This document shows, piece by piece, positions 10,311 through 19,457 of a stretch of 64,000 nt of DNA. The stretch is from Phenylobacterium sp. Root1290. Lineage in GTDB: Bacteria > Pseudomonadota > Alphaproteobacteria > Caulobacterales > Caulobacteraceae. The stretch spans positions 570,646 to 634,645 of the forward strand of contig NZ_LMEE01000001.1 in the NCBI RefSeq assembly GCF_001425305.1. Direction: 5' to 3'. The notes beneath the pieces are model-generated. The model was not told where the DNA came from and did no database searches. It saw only the letters and a program-made list of their open reading frames with translations. A program made the position numbers and the translations under genes. Within the stretch, counting starts at the first letter, position 1, and every line of letters starts with the position of its first letter.

Positions 10311-12960
10311 GGCGCACCTCCTTGCTTTGGGTCTGGGCGATGATGCGAGCGATCTCGGGTCGGCAGGACCCGCACGACGAGCCGGCCCCCGTCACGTCGC
10401 TGACGGCGTCGACCGTGCCGGCGCCGGCCTCGATCGCAGCGCCGATCTTGTCGGCCCGCACGCCGCGGCAGGCGCAGACCAGCGGCGCGCTCTCGACCGC
10501 GCGGCCGGGCGCCCGGCCGATCAATAGCGCGGCGCGGTCCAGGGCGGTCAACGCATCGCGGGCGAACAACTCGGCCAGCCAGTCGCGGGGCGGCAGGGCG
10601 CCGCTCGTGGCGGTGAACAGCACACGCTCCAGGGCTTCGCCGGCCAGATAGGCCTCGCGCAGGCTTCCCGCGGAAACATCTTCGAAACGCAGCGGCTCTC
10701 CGGAGGCGCCCTTGCTCAAGGCACGCCGCAGGGTTTCGCGTTCGGTCTCGTCGCCACGCCCGGCGAACTCGTGCAACTGACAGCCGTGCTGCGGGATGCG
10801 CCGCCACACCAGATCCAGCCCGGCGGGGACGGACCAGCTCTCGCGCGCGATGAAGAAACCGCGCCAGGTCTCACGATAGGCCCGCACCCGCGCCGGCGTG
10901 TGCTTGAACTCGGGCTGGCCCGACTGTGGGTCGACCGCTGCGGCCACTAGCGGGTTGGCCCGGCCGCTCGGCGCGAAGGCCTGCGTCCAGTGCATCGGCA
11001 TGAAGATCGCGCCCGGCCGCTGGCGATCGGTGACCTTGGCCAGTGCGACAGCCTCGCCCTGCGCGGTCTGCACCCGCGCCAACGCGCCGTCGACCACGCC
11101 CAGATGCTCGGCGTCGGCCGGATGCATCTCGACATAGGGCTCGGGGGTATGGCGGCAAAGATCGGGAGCCAGCCCCGTCCGCGTCAAGGTGTGCCAGTGG
11201 TCCCGCACCCGGCCGGTGTTGAGCGCCAGCGGGAACGATGGGTCGGTGGCCTGCGCCGGCCCTTTCGCCTGCGTGACCACCATTCGCGCCCGGCCGTCAG
11301 GGGTCTGGAAGACGCCGTCCTCGAACAGCCGCGCCGTGCCGCCCGTAGCGGTCACCGGCCATTGCACCGGCTCCAGCGCCTCGTAGGCCTCAGGCGTCAG
11401 CGCCGCCAGCGGTCCCAGCGACAGCATCCGGTCCTGGTTCTCGTAGTTCGTCAGCCGCGCCCATTCACGGAACACCTGGGCGGGCGTGCGCCAGTCGAAG
11501 GCCTCGCGGTGCCCCATGGCGCCGGCGACGTCGGCGATGATCCGCCAATCTGCCCGCGCCTCGCCCGGCGGGTCGAACAGCCGCCGCTGGCGCGAGATCC
11601 GCCGCTCGGAATTGGTCACCGTGCCGTCCTTCTCGCCCCAGGCCAGGGCTGGCAGCTTCACGTGGGCGAAGGCCATGGTGTCGGTCTGCGCCATGCAGTC
11701 GGAGACCACCACGAACGGACACGCGGCCAGCGCCGCGCGCACTTTCGTCGCGTTGGGCAGGCTGACCGCCGGATTGGTCGCCATCACCCACAGGGCCTTG
11801 ATCTTGCCCTCGGCGATGGCGTCGAACATGTCGATGGCCTTCAGCCCCGGCCGCGGCGCCACATCCTGCGCGCCCCAGAACCGGGCCACGCGAGCGCGCG
11901 AAACCTCGTCGAAGTCCATGTGTCCGGCCAGGGTCGTCGCCATGCCCCCGGTCTCGCGCCCGCCCATGGCGTTGGGCTGGCCGGTGATCGAGAACGGACA
12001 GGCCCCCGGCTTGCCGATCCGGCCAGTCGCCAGATGGACGTTGAGGATCGCCAGCCCCTTGGCCACGCCCTGGGCCGACTGGTTGGCGCCCATCGAGAAC
12101 AGGCTGACGCTCCGCGGCGTCTGCGCGAACCAGTCGAAGAACTGCTGCAGGTCGGCCAGCGGCACCCCGCAGTCGGCCGCCACGGCCGCCGGCGACTGGT
12201 CGTCCTGCGCCAGCGCCGCCTTCACCTCGGCGAAGCCCGCCACGTGCGCGGCGATATAGTCTGCGTCCAGCGCCCCGCGCCGGTCGAGCTCGGCCAGCAG
12301 CCCGTTCCACAGCCGCACGTCGGTCTGCGGGGCCAGCGGCAGGTGCAGATCGGCGACCTCGGCGGTGTCGGTGCGCCGCGGGTCGATGACCACGTGCCGC
12401 TGCCCGCGCGCCCGCGCCTGCTCCATCCGCCGGAACAGCACCGGGTGGGTCCAGGCCGCGTTGTGCCCCGAGAACACCACCAGATCGGCCAGGTCCAGGT
12501 CCTCATAGCAGCCCGGCACCAGGTCGGCCCCGAACGCCTGCTTGTGGGCCACAACCGCCGAGGCCATGCAGAGCCGCGAATTGGTGTCGATGTTCCCCGA
12601 GCCGATGAAGCCCTTCATCAGCTTGTTGGCCGCGTAGTAGTCCTCGGTCAGCAACTGGCCCGAGACGTAGAACGCCACCGAATCCGGCCCATGCCGCGCG
12701 ATCGTCTCGCGAAAGCGCCGGGCGACCAGGGCCGTGGCCTCGTCCCAGCTGGCGGCCCGCCTGCCGATCACCGGCGTCAGCAGCCGCCCATCCAGCCCGA
12801 CCGTCGCGCCCAGCGCCGAGCCCTTGGAGCACAGCCGCCCGAAGTTCGACGGATGAGCCTCATCGCCCGCGACCTCCAGCGCCCGCCCCTCCGGCCGGCC
12901 GGCGACGCCGCAGCCGACGCCGCAATAGGGGCAAGCCGTGCGAACCACGCCCCCGCTCAT
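10300..12960 (-). CDS. nasA: Assimilatory nitrate reductase, catalytic subunit
   Basis: An 886-residue cytoplasmic molybdenum enzyme that reduces nitrate to nitrite. The N-terminal iron-sulfur motif has Cys10, Cys13, Cys17 (CPYCGVGC) and Cys44 (GRLCSKGS), followed by the molybdopterin oxidoreductase body and the dinucleotide-binding domain. The last 60 residues form a BFD-like [2Fe-2S] domain with CACRG and CGSC cysteine pairs, as in several assimilatory enzymes of this type. ATG 12960 was chosen because the cluster motif follows it directly; the longer upstream frame is read-through opposite nirD. It lies four bases after nirD and overlaps cobA. The gene depends on mobA-made MGD cofactor, and mobA is upstream in the same orientation. 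Confidence 0.95.
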   Translation of the reverse strand: MSGGVVRTACPYCGVGCGVAGRPEGRALEVAGDEAHPSNFGRLCSKGSALGATVGLDGRLLTPVIGRRAASWDEATALVARRFRETIARHGPDSVAFYVSGQLLTEDYYAANKLMKGFIGSGNIDTNSRLCMASAVVAHKQAFGADLVPGCYEDLDLADLVVFSGHNAAWTHPVLFRRMEQARARGQRHVVIDPRRTDTAEVADLHLPLAPQTDVRLWNGLLAELDRRGALDADYIAAHVAGFAEVKAALAQDDQSPAAVAADCGVPLADLQQFFDWFAQTPRSVSLFSMGANQSAQGVAKGLAILNVHLATGRIGKPGACPFSITGQPNAMGGRETGGMATTLAGHMDFDEVSRARVARFWGAQDVAPRPGLKAIDMFDAIAEGKIKALWVMATNPAVSLPNATKVRAALAACPFVVVSDCMAQTDTMAFAHVKLPALAWGEKDGTVTNSERRISRQRRLFDPPGEARADWRIIADVAGAMGHREAFDWRTPAQVFREWARLTNYENQDRMLSLGPLAALTPEAYEALEPVQWPVTATGGTARLFEDGVFQTPDGRARMVVTQAKGPAQATDPSFPLALNTGRVRDHWHTLTRTGLAPDLCRHTPEPYVEMHPADAEHLGVVDGALARVQTAQGEAVALAKVTDRQRPGAIFMPMHWTQAFAPSGRANPLVAAAVDPQSGQPEFKHTPARVRAYRETWRGFFIARESWSVPAGLDLVWRRIPQHGCQLHEFAGRGDETERETLRRALSKGASGEPLRFEDVSAGSLREAYLAGEALERVLFTATSGALPPRDWLAELFARDALTALDRAALLIGRAPGRAVESAPLVCACRGVRADKIGAAIEAGAGTVDAVSDVTGAGSSCGSCRPEIARIIAQTQSKEVRHAA

Positions 12961-12964
12961 GGCC

Positions 12965-13303
12965 TCAGCTCCGCCCCAGCAGCAGGCGCCCGTCGCGGAC
13001 CTCGAGCGGTATGACCGGCGTGCAGCCCTTGCCGCGGTCCGCGCCCATCGGCTCGCCGCTGGCCAGGTCGATCGACCAGTTGTGCAACGGGCACGCCACC
13101 GCATGGCCGTGGACGATCCCCTGGCTCAGCGGCCCGCCCTTGTGCGGGCAGGCGTCCTTCAGCGCGAACACCTTGCCGTCTCCGGTCCGGAAGATGGCGA
13201 TGTCGCCGTCCGGGGTCGGCACCCGGCGCGCGCCGCGCAGCGGAATGTCGGTCACCGCCCCGACGTCGGTCCAGGCGATCGGGTCTTTCACCAGCACGTT
13301 CAT
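12965..13303 (-). CDS. nirD: Nitrite reductase (NAD(P)H) small subunit
   Basis: A 112-residue Rieske-type protein that partners NirB in reducing nitrite to ammonium. Unlike enterobacterial NirD, which has lost its cluster ligands, this one keeps a complete Rieske pair: Cys52-x-His54 in CPHKGG and Cys71-x2-His74 in CPLHNW, so it should carry a [2Fe-2S] cluster. The start codon overlaps the nirB stop (ATGA), and nasA starts four bases after its stop. Confidence 0.93.
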   Translation of the reverse strand: MNVLVKDPIAWTDVGAVTDIPLRGARRVPTPDGDIAIFRTGDGKVFALKDACPHKGGPLSQGIVHGHAVACPLHNWSIDLASGEPMGADRGKGCTPVIPLEVRDGRLLLGRS

Positions 13304-15756
13304 GACGGCGCGAACTCCATACGGCGGCTAAGCGGGGTGAACTCTTCGGCGTGACGCCCGGCGACGCGCTCGGCCCAGGGGTCGATCCGCGAGAAGCGCT
13401 GCGAGTAGGAGAACCGGTCGTAGAGCGCCTTGCGGGCCTCGGGATCCTCGACCTGGGCCTTGATGCTCTCCAGGCCGACGCGCGCCATCCATTTGTAGAT
13501 CCGCTCGAGGTACCAGCCATTCTCGCGGTAGAGCTGCGTGATCGCGCAGATGGTCCAGACGGCCTCGTCCTCGCTGGCGACCTTGGTCAGGATCTCGGTG
13601 CCCTGGATGTGCAGGCCGGCCGCGCCGCCGACATGGATCTCATAGCCGCTGTCGACGCAGATCACCCCGATGTCCTTGCAGGTCGCCTCGGCGCAGTTGC
13701 GCGGGCAGCCGGAGACGGCGAGCTTGACCTTGGCCGGCGCCCACGAGCCCCACATGAACTTCTCCAGCCGCACGCCCAGGCCGGTGGAATCCTGGGTCCC
13801 GAACCGGCACCAGTCCGATCCGACGCAGGTCTTCACCGTCCGCAGGCCCTTGGCGTAGGCGTGGCCGCTGACCATCCCGGCGGCGTTCAGGTCCGCCCAC
13901 ACCGCCGGCAGGTCGTCCTTCTTGACCCCCAGCAGGTCGATCCGCTGGCCGCCGGTGACCTTCACCGCAGGCACGTCGAACTTCTCCACCACGTCGGCGA
14001 TGGCGCGCAGTTCTGCGGCGCTGGTCATGCCGCCCCACATCCGCGGCACGACCGAATAGGTCCCGTCCTTCTGGATGTTGGCGTGGGCGCGCTCGTTGAT
14101 GAACCGCGACTGCTTGTCGTCGCGGTACTCTCCCGGCCAGGCGCACAGCAGATAGTAGTTCAGCGCCGGCCGGCACGAGGCGCAGCCGTCCGGCGTCGTC
14201 CATTCCAGCCCCTGCATCGCGGCCGGGATCGACTTCAGCCCTTCGGCGACGATCCGCCGGCGCACCTCGTCGTGGCCCTTGGGCGTGCAGCCGCACACCG
14301 GCTTGGGACCGGTCTGCACCTGGAAGCCGTCGCCCAGGGTCAGCTTCAGCAGCTTCTCGACCAGCGGCGTGCAGGACCCGCAGGACGCCGACGCCTTGGT
14401 GACCGCGCGCACCGAGTCCAGGGTCGAGAGCCCCTGCCCCGTGATCGCGCCGGTGATCTCGCCCTTGCAGACGCCGTTGCAGCCGCAGACCTCGGCCTCG
14501 TCGGCCATGGCGGCAACGGCGGCGCTAGGGTCCAGACCTCGAAGGCCCTCCGTCACGGTCTGCCCGAAGATCAGCGTCTCGCGGATGTCGGCCACCTCGG
14601 CGCCCGACTTCATCAGGTCGAAGTACCAGGGCCCGTCCACGGCGTCGCCGAACAGCACCGCACCGGCGACCTTGCCGTTCTCCAGCACCACGCGCTTGTA
14701 GACCCCGCGGCCGGCGTCGCGGAACACGATGTCCTCGCACTCCGTCCCGCCGCCGAACTTCCCGGCCGAGAACACGTCCACGCCGGACACCTTCAGCCGC
14801 GTCGAGAGCACCGAACCCTCGTACGCGCCCTCGCCCTGGGTCAGGGTCTGCCCCAGCGCCTTGCACATCTCCCAGATCGGCGCGACCAGGCCGTAGCACT
14901 GGCCCCGGTGCTCGGCGCACTCGCCGACCGCCAGGATCGCCGGGTCGGAGGTGCGCATCGCGTCATCGACGATCACGCCCCGGCCGATCTCCAGCCCGCT
15001 GTCGCGCGCCAACGCCACGTTCGGACGAATCCCGACCGCCATCACCAGGATGTCGCACGGCAGCACCCGGCCGTCCTTGAGCCTCAGGCCCACGACCTTG
15101 CCGCCCTCGCCGACGATCTCCTCGGACTGGGCGCCCAGCACCGTGTCGACCCCGCGCTGGGCCATCGCCTCGACCAGCAGGAAGCCGGCGGAGGCGTCCA
15201 GCTGGCGCTCCATCAGCACGTCCATCAGGTGGATGACCGTGGCGCCCATGCCGCGCCGGACCAGCCCATAGGCGGCTTCGATGCCCAGCAGCCCGCCGCC
15301 GATCACCACGGCCTTCGCGCCCGGCTTGGCGGCCGCCGCGACCATCGCCTCCACATCGTCCAGGTCGCGGAAGGTGACCACGCCCGTGAGGTCCGCCCCC
15401 GGCAGCGGCAGCCGCACCGGATCGGACCCCATGGCCAGCAGCAGCCGGTCATAGGGCTCGGCCAGCCCGGACGCGGTGCGGACCACCTTCGCCTCGCGGT
15501 CGATCTGCGTCACCGCATGACCGGCGTGCAGCGCGATGCCGTTGTCGCGGTACCAGGCCTCGTCGTTGAGGACGATGTCCTCGAACGCCTTCTCCCCGGC
15601 CAGCACCGGCGAGAGCATGATCCGGTCGTAGTTCACCCGCGGCTCGGCGCCGAAGATGGTGATCTCGTAGCGGTCGGGGTCGCGCTTGAGCACTTCCTGG
15701 ACCGCCCGGCAGCCGGCCATGCCGTTGCCGATGACGACGAGCTTTTCCTTGGGCAT
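13300..15756 (-). CDS. nirB: Nitrite reductase (NAD(P)H) large subunit
   Basis: An 818-residue siroheme enzyme that reduces nitrite to ammonium with NAD(P)H. In order there are an FAD/NAD(P) pyridine-nucleotide-disulfide-reductase half (VVIGNGMAGCR at the start and VVIGGGLLGIEAA further on), a BFD-like [2Fe-2S] domain with CGCNG and CGSC, a second half-like cysteine region (VCGCTPKG with CASCRP), and the sulfite/nitrite reductase half with C-x5-C (CVGSDWC) and C-x3-C (CPRNC) ligands for the 4Fe-4S siroheme centre. ATG 15756 is the natural start; the longer frame runs antiparallel to nothing useful and through the transporter gene. It is tightly coupled to nirD. Confidence 0.96.
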   Translation of the reverse strand: MPKEKLVVIGNGMAGCRAVQEVLKRDPDRYEITIFGAEPRVNYDRIMLSPVLAGEKAFEDIVLNDEAWYRDNGIALHAGHAVTQIDREAKVVRTASGLAEPYDRLLLAMGSDPVRLPLPGADLTGVVTFRDLDDVEAMVAAAAKPGAKAVVIGGGLLGIEAAYGLVRRGMGATVIHLMDVLMERQLDASAGFLLVEAMAQRGVDTVLGAQSEEIVGEGGKVVGLRLKDGRVLPCDILVMAVGIRPNVALARDSGLEIGRGVIVDDAMRTSDPAILAVGECAEHRGQCYGLVAPIWEMCKALGQTLTQGEGAYEGSVLSTRLKVSGVDVFSAGKFGGGTECEDIVFRDAGRGVYKRVVLENGKVAGAVLFGDAVDGPWYFDLMKSGAEVADIRETLIFGQTVTEGLRGLDPSAAVAAMADEAEVCGCNGVCKGEITGAITGQGLSTLDSVRAVTKASASCGSCTPLVEKLLKLTLGDGFQVQTGPKPVCGCTPKGHDEVRRRIVAEGLKSIPAAMQGLEWTTPDGCASCRPALNYYLLCAWPGEYRDDKQSRFINERAHANIQKDGTYSVVPRMWGGMTSAAELRAIADVVEKFDVPAVKVTGGQRIDLLGVKKDDLPAVWADLNAAGMVSGHAYAKGLRTVKTCVGSDWCRFGTQDSTGLGVRLEKFMWGSWAPAKVKLAVSGCPRNCAEATCKDIGVICVDSGYEIHVGGAAGLHIQGTEILTKVASEDEAVWTICAITQLYRENGWYLERIYKWMARVGLESIKAQVEDPEARKALYDRFSYSQRFSRIDPWAERVAGRHAEEFTPLSRRMEFAPS

Positions 15757-15782
15757 CGTAACGCTCCGGGTCACAGAGGAAG

Positions 15783-17000
15783 TCACAGGCGGATCTCGGC
15801 GCCGGCGGCCTGCGCGCCCCAGGTCTGGCGCCAGCGCGCCTTCACCCCGGTCAGGCAGGCCAGGGCCAGCAGGGCGAGCCCCGCAAAGGCCAGCAGGCCG
15901 GGCTGGTAGCTGCCGGTCGCCTGCTTGGCCCAGCCGAGGCTGGCGGCCAGGTAGAAGCCGCCGATCCCGCCGGTCATGCCGACCAGGCCGGTGACGACGC
16001 CGATCTCCTTGCCGAACCGCTGCGGCGCCAGCTGGAACACCGCGCCGTTGCCGGCCCCCAGCGCCATCATGCTGAACATCAGCACGCCCAGCGCCACATA
16101 GGGGTTGGCCGCTTCGAAGCTGGCCAGGGTCAGGCCGACCGCGGCCAGCATGTAGACGACCGTCAGGGTGCGCACCCCGCCGAACCGGTCGGCCAGGGCC
16201 CCGCCGACCGGGCGGATGAACGAGCCGGCGAACACGCAGGCCGCGGTGAAGAAGCCGGCGGTCACGGCCGACAGTCCGTATTCGGAGTTGAAGTAGATGG
16301 TCAGCGACGACGACAGGCCGACGAACCCGCCGAAGGTCACGCCGTAGAGCAGCATCAGCCACCAGGCGTCGGCGGTGCGCAGCACGCCCAGGTACTCCGA
16401 CATCTGCTTCGGCGGCGGACGGTTCGGCGCGTCCTTGGCGAAGATCAGATAGACCACGAAGGCGACCGCCAGCGGCAGCACGGCCAGGCCGATGACGTTG
16501 CTCCAGCCGAAGGTCTGGGCCAGGCCAGGGGCGAACAGCGCCGCCAGGGCGGTGCCGGAGTTGCCGGCGCCGGCGATGCCCAGCGCCAGGCCTTGATGCT
16601 CCGGCGGATACCAGCGCGAGGCGAGCGGCAGGGCGACGGCGAACGATGCCCCCGCCACGCCCAGCACCACCCCCAGCATCAGCACCTGATTGTAGCTGTT
16701 GATGCCCATGAACCAGGCCAAGCCCAGCCCCGCCATTACGATGACCTGACCGATCAGGCCGGTCTTCTTGGGACCGATGTGGTCGACCATCACCCCGGCC
16801 ACCAGGCGCAGGATCGCGCCCGACAGCACGGGGATGGCGACCATCAGACCTTTCTGGCCGGGATCGAGTTGCAGGCTCTTGGAGATGGCGACGCCCAGCG
16901 GGCCCAGGATCACCCAGACCATGAAGCTAAGGTCGAAATAGAGGAACGCCGAGAGCAGGGTCGGCGTGTGGCCCGACTTGAGGAAAGAACGACTCAGCAT
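15783..17000 (-). CDS. MFS nitrate/nitrite transporter (NarK/NasA type)
   Basis: A major-facilitator protein of 405 residues from ATG 17000, with twelve expected membrane segments. Family features include the early FLYFDLSFMVWVILGPLG segment and two nitrate-signature-like glycine-rich stretches: GVAGASFAVALPLASRWYPP with GLALGIAGAGNSG, and MMALGAGNGAVFQLAPQRF later. It should bring nitrate in, or exchange nitrite, for the downstream nirB-nirD-nasA enzymes, and it is the first structural gene after the long leader that follows nasS. An alternative in-frame ATG at 17060 would add 20 polar residues; I prefer 17000 because the conserved region begins soon after, but neither start has a strong ribosome site. 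Confidence 0.9.
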   Translation of the reverse strand: MLSRSFLKSGHTPTLLSAFLYFDLSFMVWVILGPLGVAISKSLQLDPGQKGLMVAIPVLSGAILRLVAGVMVDHIGPKKTGLIGQVIVMAGLGLAWFMGINSYNQVLMLGVVLGVAGASFAVALPLASRWYPPEHQGLALGIAGAGNSGTALAALFAPGLAQTFGWSNVIGLAVLPLAVAFVVYLIFAKDAPNRPPPKQMSEYLGVLRTADAWWLMLLYGVTFGGFVGLSSSLTIYFNSEYGLSAVTAGFFTAACVFAGSFIRPVGGALADRFGGVRTLTVVYMLAAVGLTLASFEAANPYVALGVLMFSMMALGAGNGAVFQLAPQRFGKEIGVVTGLVGMTGGIGGFYLAASLGWAKQATGSYQPGLLAFAGLALLALACLTGVKARWRQTWGAQAAGAEIRL

Positions 17001-17222
17001 GGCTGGTTGGCCCCGTGCAGGAATGAACGGAAGCGGCGGCGTCGCCGAAGGCGGATCCACCCGTCATCGGGCGTTATCCAGGGGCCGCGAACGCCGTTGT
17101 CCTGAGGCCGAGACCAGGAGACCCCGCGCCGGCCGGGGCGTCATCTGCAAATCAAGGGGGGACGGCTGGGCGAATGCTGCAGCGCAAAAACGCGGCGCCT
17201 GAAAATCAGCAGTGACCGGATT
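17001..17222 (-). promoter_or_regulatory. Long 5' leader of the nitrate assimilation operon, candidate NasT antitermination target
   Basis: These 222 bases separate nasS from the transporter gene, while every other junction in the operon is overlapping or within about 30 bases. In NasTS systems the ANTAR protein NasT binds paired stem-loops in such a leader and prevents termination. On the transcribed strand I see several short stems: CTGA/TCAG near 17176-17186, GCG/CGC with a six-base loop near 17182-17193, CCCCG/CGGGG at 17122-17138, and CCCG/CGGG near 17063-17074. I could not fix the two canonical hexaloops with A1 and G4, so the role rests mainly on position and neighbours. Confidence 0.5.
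17122..17138 (-). terminator. Candidate leader hairpin (possible attenuator stem)
   Basis: A five-base-pair GC stem (CCCCG with CGGGG) with a seven-base loop in the middle of the nasS-transporter leader. It could be the terminator that NasT must disrupt, but no run of T follows it on the transcribed strand, which keeps confidence low. Confidence 0.25.
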
Positions 17223-18209
17223 TTAGGCGTTCTGGCCCGCCCAGGCCGCCTCATAGAGGTCCAGGCGATAGACTTGGCCCGCCACCGACGAGGTCTCGGC
17301 GTCGGCCGCGACCTGACCCCAGCGCGCCATCTGGCCCAGCAGCCAGGCGGCCTGCGGCGGCCTGGGCGCGTTCGCCCCGTCGCGGTGGAAGATCACGTCG
17401 TCCAGGCTCGCGGCGATCGCCGCCCTCGGCGCATCCACATAGGGCGCGGCCGCCAGCAGCCCCGAAAGCTCTGCCCGATGTTCCGGGGCGTCGCACCAGG
17501 CGGCCGCCGCGATCAGCGAACGCAGCAGCCTGCCGAGAACCTCGCCGTTCTCCTCGGCCCACTCCTGCGTGACGCCCAGCACCTTGTCCGGCGCCTTGCC
17601 CCACAACTGCGAGGCGCGCACCGCCACCCGTCCGGCTCCGGACGCGACGGCCACGCTGCTCCACGGCTCGCCGGCGCAGAAGCCCTCGATCACGCCGTCG
17701 GCCAGCAGCTCGGCCATGCGCGACGGCGCGGCCACGGTCAGCCGGATGTCACGGTCGGGATCGACACCCGCCGCCGCCAGCCAGTCGCGCAGCAGGTAGT
17801 TGTGCACCGAGTACGGATAGACGACCGCAAAGGTCAGCGGACTCGCCCCCTCCTTGCGTCGCCGCGTGATCAGCTTGGAGAGCGCCTGCGCCTCGCCATT
17901 CTCGCCGGGGGCGACGCTCAGCCGGGTCGACAGCGTCACCGCCGCCCCGTTCAGGTTCAGCGCCATCGGCGCGATCATCGGCGTCGGCTCGCTCCCCGCG
18001 CCCAGGGTCGCGGCCAGCGCCAGCGGCGCCAGCATGTGCGCGCCGTCGAGAGCCCCCACGGCGACCTTGTCGCGAATCGTGGCCCACGACACCTCGCGGC
18101 TGAGTTCGACCCGCAGGCCTTCCGCTTCAAAGAAGCCGCGCTCCTTGGCGATCACCAGCGGCGCGCTGTCGGTCAGGGGCACGAAGCCCAGTCGCAGGAC
18201 CTCGCTCAT
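17223..18209 (-). CDS. nasS: NasS-type nitrate sensor, NrtA/CmpA-like binding protein without signal peptide
   Basis: A 328-residue protein of the ABC substrate-binding NrtA/CmpA fold (RLGFVPLTDSAPLVIAKERGFF at the start). It has no signal peptide or lipobox, as expected for a cytoplasmic sensor. In known systems NasS holds NasT inactive and releases it when nitrate or nitrite binds. The gene start overlaps the nasT stop by four bases (ATGA), the usual nasT-nasS coupling, and the nitrate operon follows directly. Calling it NasS and not a transport protein rests on the missing signal peptide and on this neighbour. Confidence 0.87.
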   Translation of the reverse strand: MSEVLRLGFVPLTDSAPLVIAKERGFFEAEGLRVELSREVSWATIRDKVAVGALDGAHMLAPLALAATLGAGSEPTPMIAPMALNLNGAAVTLSTRLSVAPGENGEAQALSKLITRRRKEGASPLTFAVVYPYSVHNYLLRDWLAAAGVDPDRDIRLTVAAPSRMAELLADGVIEGFCAGEPWSSVAVASGAGRVAVRASQLWGKAPDKVLGVTQEWAEENGEVLGRLLRSLIAAAAWCDAPEHRAELSGLLAAAPYVDAPRAAIAASLDDVIFHRDGANAPRPPQAAWLLGQMARWGQVAADAETSSVAGQVYRLDLYEAAWAGQNA

Positions 18210-18784
18210 GCCCCGTCTCCCTTCAGCACGCCCGCAAAGGCCAGCAGGTCCGCCGCGACCGCCCCAAGCGGCCGGCCGGTGTCCATCGAGAGCTTTCTCA
18301 GCAGCCGGTAGGCGGCGTCTTCCTCCAGCCCCCGCTCCTTCATCAGCAGCGCCTTGGCGCGCTCGACCGTCTTGCGTGAGGCCAGGTCGGCCTTCGCGCG
18401 CTCCAGGTCCTGGCGCAGTTGGCTCATCAGCTGAAACCGGGTCATCGCCACTTCCAGGATCGCCCGCACCCGACCGACGGCCAGGCCATCGACGATGTAG
18501 GCGGCGACGCCGGCCCGAACCGCCTCCTCCGCCAGGCCCGGTTCCGAGCGGTCGACGAACATCACCACGGGCCGCGGATTGGCCAGGCTGGTCTCGCGCA
18601 GGCTCTCCAGAGTGTCCCGATCGGGGCTGTCGGCGGCCACCACCACCACGTCCGGCCCGAAGCGCGCGGCCTCGGCTTCGTCGAACACCGCCGCGCGCCG
18701 AACCTCCAGCGGTTCGACGCCGGCCAGGCCCTCGGCGACGAGGGCGGCCCGGGCCGGATCAGGATCGATGACGAGCACGCGCAT
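18206..18784 (-). CDS. nasT: NasT, ANTAR-domain RNA-binding response regulator
   Basis: A 192-residue protein with an N-terminal receiver-like domain (MRVLVIDPDPARAALV onward) and a C-terminal ANTAR helix bundle with the family pattern RAKALLMKERGLEEDAAYRLL near residues 142-162. ANTAR proteins bind paired hairpins in nascent RNA and block transcription termination; NasT does this for nitrate assimilation genes under control of NasS. It is coupled to nasS by a four-base overlap and lies just before the leader expected to be its target. Upstream, about 65-70 bases before the start, the transcribed strand carries a TTGACG element (18850-18855) that could be a -35 box. Confidence 0.92.
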   Translation of the reverse strand: MRVLVIDPDPARAALVAEGLAGVEPLEVRRAAVFDEAEAARFGPDVVVVAADSPDRDTLESLRETSLANPRPVVMFVDRSEPGLAEEAVRAGVAAYIVDGLAVGRVRAILEVAMTRFQLMSQLRQDLERAKADLASRKTVERAKALLMKERGLEEDAAYRLLRKLSMDTGRPLGAVAADLLAFAGVLKGDGA

Positions 18785-18871
18785 GCCGCTCGACTAAGAG
18801 CGCCCGTGCGCCCTTGCGCAGGGGCCAGTCGCCGCGCTCGCCCCCACGACGTCAAAACGCCCGGCGATCAG

Positions 18872-19447
18872 TCAGTCGGCGCCCGATTTGTCGGCATTTT
18901 CATCCCGTGGCATGCACGCCAGCAGCGCAGCGCGCTCGTCTAACGTGTTCGCTCCACGGATTCGCGTCGCGACCTCCAGCCGGCAGACCGGCCGCGCCAG
19001 CCCGGCCCGCTCGACCAGCCGCGCCAGGGGCCAGCTCGCTGCGGCGTCCGCGGGAATGGCTCCCAGCTCCAGCACCATCGGCAGGTGCAGGCCTTCATAG
19101 GCCGCGCCGGGGGACAGAGCCTCCAGCAGCGGCGCCAGATCCTCGGCATGAAGCGTCGGGGCGTCGACCGCCAGCACCAGCGCCTGCGTGCAGCCAGCTT
19201 GCTTGAGCGCCGCAGCCCCGGCCAGCACCCCGCCGACAGGCCCGCCCAGCGGCGGCTCGTCGCGTACGGACGGCAGGCCGTGATCGCCTGCGCCGACGGT
19301 GATCACCGGGTCTGCGCCGGCCGCAGCCGCCAGCGCCGCCACCCGTTCGACAGCGGTTCGGCCCTGCCAGACCTGGGTGGCCTTGTCCGCACCCATGCGC
19401 GACGAGGCGCCGCCGGTCAGGATCATGGCGCCCAGGCGCTGGGTCAT
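18872..19447 (-). CDS. mobA: Molybdenum cofactor guanylyltransferase
   Basis: A 191-residue nucleotidyltransferase that joins GMP to molybdopterin to form the MGD cofactor needed by NasA. The N-terminal LTGGASSRMGADKA loop (residues 10-23) is the nucleotide-binding signature, and PPLGGPVGGVLAG follows near residue 65; an acidic metal-site region is in LAVDAPTL. The length matches MobA. It lies 87 bases upstream of nasT in the same orientation, a sensible place for a cofactor gene of a nitrate reductase locus. Confidence 0.93.
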   Translation of the reverse strand: MTQRLGAMILTGGASSRMGADKATQVWQGRTAVERVAALAAAAGADPVITVGAGDHGLPSVRDEPPLGGPVGGVLAGAAALKQAGCTQALVLAVDAPTLHAEDLAPLLEALSPGAAYEGLHLPMVLELGAIPADAAASWPLARLVERAGLARPVCRLEVATRIRGANTLDERAALLACMPRDENADKSGAD

Positions 19448-19457
19448 CGGCTCGGCG

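Noticed and set aside
10990..13014. 674-codon plus-strand open frame
   Set aside because: Antisense to nasA, whose own motifs are unambiguous.
13351..15909. 852-codon plus-strand open frame
   Set aside because: Antisense to nirB; repetitive His/Arg/Gln composition and no recognisable domain.
15757..16362. Upstream extension of the nirB frame
   Set aside because: It overlaps the transporter gene in another frame; homology-type sequence begins at ATG 15756.
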